Positions 56,901 to 64,000 of a stretch of 64,000 nucleotides of DNA are shown in pieces (the first letter of the stretch is position 1; every line of letters starts with the position of its first letter). The notes beneath the pieces are model-generated. The model was not told the origin of the DNA and did no database searches. It was given only the letters and a program-made list of their open reading frames with translations. The position numbers and the translations under genes were made by a program. The DNA comes from Spinacia oleracea (lineage: Eukaryota > Streptophyta > Magnoliopsida > Caryophyllales > Amaranthaceae): assembly GCF_020520425.1 (NCBI RefSeq), contig NC_079488.1, positions 4,689,747 through 4,753,746 of the forward strand, read 5' to 3'.

Positions 56901-58156
56901 ACGCACTCAAAGCCTTTGTGTTTCCTTAAGTGGTAAATGAGTACGAGAACAGTGAGGCCAATATTAGATATGTATTACAAAATATATCTCAACCTACAAA
57001 ACAAAAAAAATAGGGAAAAAACAAACGGCACTTTTTTTTAAAACAAACGTCATTTCTCGCATACAAACATCACTTTGTTCTTTAGTGTTTGTCTTTAGTC
57101 TATTTTGTCGTTTTGTTGACCGGGATATATTTTGTAAACATATCTGATATTTGAATTTACTTCCTCAAATGAGTACTTGTTTGGTGCTCCGTATATATTA
57201 GTAAATGAGAGGGAAAGAGTGAAGAACATATGAGATATTGAAGTTGTTGGAAATACAGAGGAAACAAAATAAAGTTAGGATATCTGATTTCGGGGTATAC
57301 GATCCCAAAAAACGGATATTAGTTTTTACAAATTTCGGATACGGATATTCGATCCAAAACGTGATTTTTAGTTGGATATCCGATCCGTGCTCACCCATAC
57401 TCAAAGGTGGAAAAACATTTTCCACTTCAAAGGAAGATGAACCATTTTTCCACCTTACATCTCTCTTCCTTTTGCCCCTCAATCTTTACCCATGACCCAT
57501 CTTCTCTCTTTTCCTTTTTCTTTCAAAGGAACCAAACAAATGACTAATTTGAAATCGTGCTTTCCTTTGGAAAATATTTTGCATGAAAAAAATATATATT
57601 TTATGTTAGAGGTGATCCAAATTCGGGTCGAGACCGGGATTTAACACAAAAAATCATGCCCAAACCCATAAATTTGGTACAGACTGGAACGGGCTTTTCG
57701 TGCCGAGCTCAATTTTTGGTCTAAAAATGCATATCTTGTACTATCCAAATCCATATTTTTCGGGTCGTGCCAGCAGGTCGGACTATAGATAATCAGGTCT
57801 ATTTTATGTCAAGCCAAACATAGCCTTAGGTTATATAGTTCGCATATGAAAAAATGATATTACTAAGAAATTAGGACGTACGTACCATATTGTTGAACCG
57901 TCTGATGAAAAAAGGGCATGATATGAGGAATAATATCATGAGAAAGTGATGATATTGGCTTCAACAGTGCAGATTTTGCCATGTTGGAAATCTCCGGTAG
58001 ATCACCGAAAATCGGACGGTAGGGATTTCCCCGGAAACCTTGATCTCTCAAACACTTCTCCCGTTTCTGTGGAGATAGCCATAAGGAATTGATGTAATAA
58101 AATGACACCAAAACTAAGATTATGATTGAGAATACAAAGAATATAATTTGTAACAT
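50940..58156 (-). CDS. Cytochrome P450, CYP72A type (five exons)
   Basis: Exons on the minus strand: 58156-57886, 56708-56500, 54577-54327, 52464-52074 and 51365-50940. All four introns are GT-AG, and the phases fit to give 515 residues, a normal CYP72A length. An N-terminal membrane anchor (about 1-25) is followed by the CYP72A-like WLSPQKREKCLRDQGFRGNP. The I-helix oxygen-activation motif is AGQDTT (321-326). The K-helix ExxR is ETLR (381-384). The PERF region reads NPNRF (435-439). The heme loop is FGGGPRICIG (456-465) with Cys463. CYP72A enzymes are ER-anchored monooxygenases. Known members oxidise triterpenoid saponin skeletons, iridoids or gibberellins, but the substrate here cannot be read from sequence. 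No coding damage is visible, although introns 2-4 are loaded with mobile elements. Confidence 0.93.
51428..52052. mobile_element. Expanded Tourist-like MITE filling intron 4
   Basis: The ends ggctctattttgtttg and aataaaacagaatc are inverted and match the MITE at 37978-38184. The flank is TTA on the left and TTT(A) on the right. The 625-bp interior is an irregular array of aaataagttcagataagtt subrepeats, much longer than the 207-bp relative. It occupies most of the 708-bp intron. Confidence 0.75.
52469..52502. repeat. (TTCAAA)n microsatellite at intron 3 acceptor
   Basis: About five hexamer units lie within a few bases of the exon 4 acceptor (AG at 52466-52465). On the coding strand they read tttgaattt repeats that merge into the short pyrimidine tract. 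Confidence 0.88.
52531..53110. mobile_element. GGACCGG-rich element in intron 3
   Basis: It begins taggggtgtgcac and ends gtgcacaccccta, a 13-bp inverted repeat. Inside each end lies sequence dense in ggaccgg/ccggtcc, with an AT-rich middle. It is related to 44821-45300. No exact target duplication was found. The open frames here are repeat artefacts. Confidence 0.75.
53225..53860. repeat. Tandem duplication of about 303 bp in intron 3
   Basis: caaagcctttatgattgcct at 53261 recurs at 53564. The following 250-300 bp run in parallel with scattered differences. Confidence 0.9.
53975..54263. mobile_element. Stowaway-like MITE in intron 3
   Basis: The ends TTTCCTCCGTCCCATATTAG and ctaatctgggacggagggag are inverted and flanked by TA (53973-53974 and 54264-54265). 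It is 289 bp. Confidence 0.9.
55088..55484. mobile_element. hAT-type MITE in intron 2
   Basis: The ends TAAAGATGGTCGTGGGCC and ggcccgacccacaaccatcttta are inverted. The 8-bp target duplication ccttactg is perfect (55080-55087 and 55485-55492). The GC-rich body repeats cgtgccgggcc motifs. It is 397 bp. Confidence 0.95.
55660..56021 (+). mobile_element. Tandem dimer of a tRNA-derived SINE-like unit in intron 2
   Basis: Two units 181 bp apart each begin with a tRNA-like head: A-box tagctcaattgg (55670) or tagctcagttgg (55851). A B-box-like tgggatcaat/tgggattgat and a cggcattatggctca tail junction follow. The unit tails (acgcactgttagtgaac, taccattttgtgttcttta) also match. The acceptor and anticodon arms are too degenerate for functional tRNAs. 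Confidence 0.8.
56144..56425. mobile_element. hAT-like MITE in intron 2
   Basis: The 8-bp direct repeats cttggtag (56136-56143 and 56426-56433) flank an element that begins TAGACCTGATTA and ends taatcgggtgta. It is 282 bp with no coding content. Confidence 0.8.
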
Positions 58157-58435
58157 TGTTTAAATTAAGAGGAAAATGGTGTTATTAGTTATTTATGTTG
58201 TATGTTTACTTTTATAAACATAAAAGAAGAAGTTGAAAGTGAAATTGGAGGGGTTTTTGGAATTTTGTTCTTTAGGAATTCATCCAACTATACCGACATC
58301 TTTGATAGTACCATTTTTAAGTTATCATAATTTGTACAACTCCTTCGAAAAATCACAATATCAATGAAGACATTAAAAAAAAACTCTTACTTTTTCCGTT
58401 AAACTAAGATATCAAGCACATCTATAGAGAAGAAA
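58157..58435. promoter_or_regulatory. 5' flank of the CYP72A gene
   Basis: This region upstream of the P450 start is partly duplicated at about 60420-60640. No TATA box was chosen with confidence. Confidence 0.4.
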
Positions 58436-58609
58436 ATCAAGTAGCAGACTGTATTGTTAATGTCTGCCACCTCATCAGCAACACTATGTGCATAGATACT
58501 TGTAATATTCCTTAGTTACTTTCCATTTTAAATAAAGATTTTTTTAGGAGTGACCCTCGAATGAAGAGGCTCGTAACGTATTATTCTCCTTACCTTTCAG
58601 GAAAAGAAA
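58436..58609. repeat. 174-bp direct repeat, left copy
   Basis: It is nearly identical (only two or three differences seen by eye) to 60141-60314. The repeat contains gtctgccacctcatcagcaa and gtgaccctcgaatgaagagg. It is followed directly by a Helitron-like 3' terminus. Confidence 0.9.
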
Positions 58610-60140
58610 CTAGTATAGTACCCGTACGATGCACGGTTTATGATATGCATATTAAATTTACATATTTAAACTATTACTATAGACAAATCAAAATAGAGCT
58701 TATAGATAATATTCTTATTAAAACTAATGATGGATAGACCGGTTACTGTCCCATTACATGTCTTATTTATTTAACAAATTAAAAACCTTAATTTGTTCCC
58801 CTTTCATAATTCAGGCCAAACATAAATTTATTCTCATCCGCTCTAGCTTTACTTCAATAGTGTCACCCACTTAATATTCCCCTGTCATCTACATCATTGA
58901 CCGATCATTTAACACCTCCCCCCACCGTATACTTTTTTCAGCTAGAGATAACTTCGAAGCGGGGTGGGGTTTGTCCCTCAACACCTATACCTGCCTAAAA
59001 TTTTCATCCTCGTGCCCGTCCCCGTCCTAAACTCCGCATCATAGACGGAAAATAAAATCAACTCCGCTTCATCACCCGTCCGTGTATCCATACCCACCTC
59101 AAACCAAGCTTTAAACGCCTAGAACCGACATTATTTTTTGATAAGAGGGTTTTTAATTTTAAAACTCTAAGAATATTTGAAATTTTGGTTGTCCGGTTAC
59201 ATTATATTTTGTAAACATATAGCTTATAGATATTTTCCTAATTATTTAATGATGGATAAATTTGTTATTGCCCCCATTCAGTGTCTTATTTATCAAAAAT
59301 AAAATAAAATAAGGGTACATAAACAAAATTATTTTCTTCCCCATGCGTCAAACCTAGCCCTAGATGGCTGGACACTTACGTTATTTTTGGTAAGAGAGTT
59401 TTGAATTTTAAAAACCTATTCTAGAGTGTTTGACAATTTGATTGTCTAATTACATTATACTTTGGACACATATAGCTTATAGATATTCTCCTTATTAAAA
59501 CGAACTAATGATGGATAAGTTTGTTAGTGCCCCATTCGATGTCTTATTTATTAAAAAAATAAAACACAAATAAGGGTACATAGAAAAAATTATTTTCATC
59601 CCCACTCATCACATTTGTCAAACCTAAACCTATACGGCTGGACCCGACATTATTTTTTGGTAAGAGAATTTTGAATTTTAAAGCCCTGTTCACAATTTGG
59701 TTATCTGATTACACTATACTTGGGACACATATAACTTATAGATATTCTCCTAATTAAAATCAATTATGGATAAATTTGTTATTGCCTCATTCAATGTCTT
59801 ATTTATTAAAAAAATAAAAACAAATAAGTGTACAGAAACAATATTATTTTCATCTATGTTCTTCATATGTGTCGATCATAGTGTTATTCTCATCCACCCT
59901 TCGCTTCGATAGCCATAAATACTTAATCATTTTATTATTTACATCATTACCCGATCATTTAAACCCTACTCCAATATTTACTTTATTCAGCTAGTCATGA
60001 CCTTGGAACTGGTCGGGGTCTCCACACCGTACTCGTCTAAAATTTTCATCCTTATTCCAGTCACCCACGACAGGAAAGATATTCACCCCTCCTAATCTCG
60101 TTCTTAACATGTAAAAAATTAAACACATCCTCGATCTATT
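58610..60140 (-). mobile_element. Helitron-like 3' end followed by 253-bp tandem repeats
   Basis: On the minus strand ccgtgcatcgtacgggtac, then tatactag and T at 58611-58614, resembles a Helitron 3' end. Rightward from it are diverged tandem units. The block agcttatagatattctcc recurs at 59221, 59474 and 59727 (253-bp spacing), with an older relative at 58697. 59995-60080 resembles 58945-59030. No coding sequence and no clear 5' terminus were found. Confidence 0.55.
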
Positions 60141-60314
60141 ATCAAGTAGCAGACTTTATTGTTAATGTCTGCCACCTCATCAGCAACACTATGTGCATAG
60201 ATACTTGTAATATTCCTTAGTTACTTTCCATTTTAAATAAAGATTTTTTTAGGAGTGACCCTCGAATGAAGAGGCTCGTAACGTATTATTCTCCTTACCT
60301 TTTAGGAAAAGAAA
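60141..60314. repeat. 174-bp direct repeat, right copy
   Basis: This is the partner of 58436-58609, 1705 bp away, in the same orientation. Confidence 0.9.
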
Positions 60315-60399
60315 TTAACAAGAATGACAGCGAATACCTTGTAGATTATGCTATCTAAAACCATACATAACAATTAAGTAATCACAAATTCTTATTTAA

Positions 60400-60640
60400 A
60401 GATACAGGAATATAATTTCTAACATTGTTAATCAAGAGGAAGATGGTGTTATTAGTTTATTTAGTTATTTCATCTTTTATGTTTACGTTTATAAACATAA
60501 AATAAGAAGTTGAAAGTGAAATTGGAGGGGCCCAAAGAATTTTGTTTTTTAAGGAATTAGTCGAACTTACCGACATCTTTGAGATCATATTTTTAAAATC
60601 ATAATTTGGACAGAAAATACGTTGTAGATTACGATATCTA
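60400..60640 (-). pseudogene. Relic of a duplicated CYP72A 5' end
   Basis: The stretch aatataatttctaacattg matches the P450 start-codon region at 58141-58160. The following tgtttacgtttataaacata, gaagttgaaagtgaaattgg and taccgacatctttga match 58205-58310. On the minus strand the relic would encode MLEIIFLYL before a stop, against MLQIIFFVF in the gene. It appears to be a remnant of a tandem CYP72A copy. Confidence 0.65.
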
Positions 60641-60960
60641 AAACAATACAGAGCAATTAAATAATTTATAATTGAGAGATTACGTTATGTTTAGAGTGGT
60701 TCAAAGCTTTGATTAACGTAATTTTGCTAGCTAATCTGAGAACTGAGATAGGTATTTGTTCAATTTTTAAATTCACTTTCCTTTTTTATTTTTCCATTGA
60801 TTAAGGTCCTCGTATTATAAAGGGCACATGGCCTCATAATTATGGCGCTATCGTAATTTCGACACGGTTAAAATCATCGTTATTACTCATAGTGTAACTT
60901 AACCCAAGACATCGTCAAGACTCAAAACTGTTTTATTTCTAATCTTCTTTTTCATTAGTA

Positions 60961-61213
60961 CTTCCTCCGTTCTTTTGAATAAGACACAATTATTTAGGCA
61001 TTTTTGTCAATGTACCATTTTAAACATTAATATTTTCAAGTACGTATAAGAAAAAAATTATAAAAGGTTAATATTTAAAAACTATTAATTGAGACGAATC
61101 TAATAAGACCTCATGTTTTTTTCTTAAATATAAATCACAAAAGGAATTCAAAAGAACTTGTGTGAATAGTATTTAAAACCCAATTTATATCATCTAATAA
61201 GAAACGGAAGAAG
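60961..61213. mobile_element. Decayed Stowaway-like MITE
   Basis: The ends cttcctccgttcttttgaat and, inverted, aagaaacggaagaag are flanked by TA (60959-60960 and 61214-61215). The interior matches the usual form only loosely. Confidence 0.65.
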
Positions 61214-61439
61214 TAAATATTAGGATAAAATAGTAATTAGTTTGGCAATTTCTGACCATACACGTCACAATTAATTTCATGTTGCTTTTACGTCTAAGTG
61301 TTCATATGAACCACGAAAGAAAAGTTGTCAACTTATTAAATTAAATGTGAATGCCTTTGAGTTGCCCACATAACAACAAGGAAAGTGAAACTTAAGGAAA
61401 GTTGACAAATAATGTGTAATTTCCGACCTGTCGTTCTTC

Positions 61440-61568
61440 TCATTACTTTACTCCGTATATATATATTACATTAGGAAGGCTAATTAGGTAATTCGGTATC
61501 TCTAGAATATTACAATATTAACCTAATATACTATTGTATCCTCCGTATACTCCTATACTATCGTAACA
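61440..61568 (-). mobile_element. Partial 3' LTR of copia element H
   Basis: On the minus strand the polypurine tract ttgaggggga (61569-61578) is followed by TGTTACGATAG, a typical LTR start. The LTR continues left for about 100-130 bp and includes a TATA-like run (61453-61463), but its end was not identified and it may be truncated. Confidence 0.55.
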
Positions 61569-61574
61569 TCCCCC

Positions 61575-63215
61575 TCAAGGCGGAGCATGAATATCTCGAA
61601 TCCCCATCTTGTTTAGAAAAAACTCAAATTGCGCCTTCCCTAATGTTTTAGTGAAAATATCCGCTAACTGAACCTTCGTGGACACATACGAAGGACATAT
61701 GATCCCCTCCATGATTGCATCACGAATAAAATGACAATCCGACTCAATGTGCTTTGTCCGCTCATGAAACACTGGATTTTGTGTAATATGCAGTGCAGAC
61801 AAACTATCACAGAACATACTCATACCTTGCTTGTGCGGTACTCCCAAATCCGGTAGTAGTTGCTTCAACCACTTTAATTCACATGTCAATGCAGCCATCG
61901 AACGATATTCTGCCTCTGCAGACGAACGAGAAACCGTATGTTGTTTCTTGGTTTCCCAGGACACCGGCGACGTACCAAGAAATACAAACCAACCAGTCAA
62001 TGAGCGACGAGTCAACGGACAACTCGCCCAATCCAAGTCACACCATCCCTCCAGCTGGAAAGCACTGTCAGGAGGAAGTAGAATACCTTGACCCAGGCAC
62101 TTCTTTAAGTACCTTACCACCCGTAGCGCCGCTTCCCAATGTTCCTCTTTTGGTGCTTGCATGAACCATGATAAAATATGTACCGAGTATGCCAAATCAG
62201 GTCGTGTAACGGCCAAATAAATCAAACGCCCAATCAAGCGCCTATATTTCTCACCATCTGCCAAGTCTGCCCCGTCCGCCAAGGCTAGTTTATGATTCTG
62301 CTTCATCGAAAAATCCACAAGCTTGGCACCCAATAACCCAGTCTCTGAAATTATATCCAGAGCATATTTTCTCTGACATACATAAAAACCATGACTATTA
62401 CGAGCCACTTCTAGGCCTAAAAGATACTTCAGGCCCCCAGATCATTCATTTTAAAGCATTCACTCAGATATGCTTTAAAGCTCTCAAGCGCAAATGTACT
62501 ATTTCCTGCAATAATCATATCATCCACATAAATAAGTACACTTAATTGTAACATACCCTTGGAAAGTGTAAACAAGGTATAATCAGAATACGACTGTTGA
62601 AAACCGTATTGTTTAAGGGTCATAGACAATTTCTCGAACCAACACATGGGTGCCTGTTTCAGTCCATACAACGACTTTCTCATTCTGCATACTTTGTCCG
62701 AATTATTCTTTTGAAAGCCCGGTGGTATTTTCATATAAATTTCTTCCTCCAAATCTCCATGAAGAAAAGCATTATGGACATCCATCTGATGCACCTCCCA
62801 ATTCTTAACCGCTGCAACTGCCTGAAAAGTACGAACTGTAGCTATTTTCGCCACGGGCGCAAACGTTTCATTATAATCCAGTCCTTCTTCCTGATGATTA
62901 CCTAGACAAACCAAACGTGCCTTTAAAATTAACAACTTCCCTTCTTCGTCCCGCTTCTCAGTGCACACCCATTTACTTCCGAGTGCTTTCTTTCCTACCG
63001 GCAAGTTTTCCAATGTCCAAGTACCCTGATCCTCTAGTGCGGCAATTTCAGCGGCCATTGCCTCACGCCGCCCCTCATGTTGCATTGCCTGTTTAAATGT
63101 TTTAGGTGCCTTTTCTGCCTGCAATGCTGCAATAAATTTTTTGTGTTTCGACGAAAAACGTTCATAATTAACAAAATATGTGATAGGATAAGGAGTACCT
63201 GAGTAGGATGTTGTT
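61575..63215 (-). pseudogene. Copia reverse transcriptase-RNase H remnant (element H)
   Basis: RT lies at 63200-62430, with the N-terminal motif YPITYFVNYERFSSKHK, then KARLVCLGNHQEEGLDYNETF, MDVHNAFLHGDL, LYGLKQAPMCWF and the catalytic YVDDMIIAGNS. A one-base deletion near 62430 (DLG then a stop, where LKYFLG should continue) shifts into the second frame. That frame carries the connection region (CQRKYALDIISETGLLG) and RNase H (LEGWCDLDWASCPLTRRS, SSAEAEYRSM, FCDSLSALHI, ADIFTK). The stop overlaps the polypurine tract. It is a different copia lineage from elements A, B and D. The frame is cut at about 63215 by other sequence. Confidence 0.9.
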
Positions 63216-64000
63216 GTAACACCCTAATAATTCCTTGCTTTTTATAAAACATTTTCCGACTTAAAACACAGGAATTACCAAGATATTACCGCCACCGTGA
63301 TAACGGCTAAGGCTATTTACCAGAATTACGCAGCGGAATTAACTAACTTTCAAACGCATTAAATAAATAGTTAATGGCAATTAAAACAAGTTGGAATCGT
63401 TTAGGCCCAAACTAGAACAAACCGTTTGAAATCCATTAACTGAAAATAGTAGTAGTCATGACTATAAATAAAAATAGAGTTTAAGTATTACGGAAGAATA
63501 AACTCTCAACTCGAATTCCATGATAACTTCTCCCGCAAGTTATCTCTACAAACCTGCTTTATTAAAATTCTACTCCCCAACAACGCAAATGCAATTGATG
63601 GATCATCATAGGGTCATTAAGGCGAAGGCCATGACCAGAAGACATGAAGCACGAAATCAGCGAAAGCTGAGTACGAACAACCTAGAATAACATTCTATCC
63701 TAACATTCTTCACTCGACAATTTAAATAATCCACATGCAAAAGCCATAAAATAAACAAGTAAACATGGAGACAAGACTCGATACTTGACACGACTCTTGA
63801 CTCACAGTTTAATAAAAAGTAGCTTTGAACGGGTAAAGTAAGGTATCCTCAAAAGGAAAGAAAAGGGTGATGGGAGCCAACCATACACCAAAATAAGTCG
63901 GGCTACTACCGACAGTCGGGCCATACCGACAGGAATTCCAATGCACAACGCATAAAAGAGAATGAAACAACGTCTTGTATCATTCTAGGAGTAAAAGTTT
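63216..64000. mobile_element. Start of another probable LTR element
   Basis: The sequence begins TGTAACACCCTAATAATTCC, a common start of plant Ty3/gypsy LTRs, exactly where the copia H reading frame is interrupted. The remaining 780 bp show no coding region. The other end and the target duplication are outside the window. Confidence 0.5.

Noticed and set aside
22064..64000. A multi-gene metabolic cluster of deaminase, PRA1 and P450
   Set aside because: The three genes belong to unrelated processes and are separated by 25 kb or less of repeats. Nothing in the sequence links them.

Overview
This window is nuclear DNA from a flowering plant, almost certainly a eudicot. The evidence is a split CYP72A gene with plant-type introns, plant Ty1/copia and Ty3/gypsy retrotransposons, Stowaway, Tourist-like and hAT-type MITEs, Helitrons, Pack-MULE-like elements and a plant-type cytidine deaminase. 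The species cannot be read from the sequence; a Caryophyllales host is only a guess. Only three host genes look intact: a cytidine deaminase (22717-23712, +), a PRA1-family membrane-traffic protein (48169-48813, -) and a five-exon CYP72A-type cytochrome P450 (50940-58156, -). They show no sign of acting as a cluster. Nearly everything else is mobile or repeat-derived.

Region 1 (1-22063) is a retrotransposon nest. The oldest layer is a plus-strand Tat-like Ty3/gypsy element. It keeps gag-protease, has lost RT-RNaseH-integrase by internal deletion, carries three successive tandem arrays in its 3' untranslated region, and ends in an LTR at 21640-22063. A minus-strand copia element (B) lies inside its gag. 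A second copia of the same family (A, LTR plus long leader plus decayed pol) appears to lie inside the integrase region of B. A solo LTR of the same family lies in the 101-bp array, with a perfect 5-bp target duplication.

Region 2 (22064-43410) holds the cytidine deaminase gene and three diverged copies of its downstream non-coding DNA (A 23725-27020, B 28545-30625, C 37559-43410). Between and inside the copies are a Helitron, a Stowaway and a Tourist-like MITE, a palindromic foldback element, two truncated copia elements joined end to end, a CACTA element with a 3-bp target duplication, and a MULE carrying histone H2B and receptor-kinase fragments. Paralogous empty sites date many of these insertions.

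Region 3 (43411-50939) contains a second MULE with the same terminal repeats, nested hAT-like MITEs and the PRA1F gene. Region 4 (50940-60640) is the CYP72A gene, whose introns hold at least five MITE or SINE insertions, followed by partial duplications of its 5' flank. Region 5 (60641-64000) holds a decayed Stowaway, a frameshifted copia RT-RNaseH remnant and the start of another probable LTR element.

I found no convincing new enzymatic or defence system. The most interesting material is the structure of the mobile DNA: a coding-deleted gypsy element making new satellites, a copia family with an unusually long leader and a hypervariable array, a long foldback element, and MULEs carrying gene fragments.
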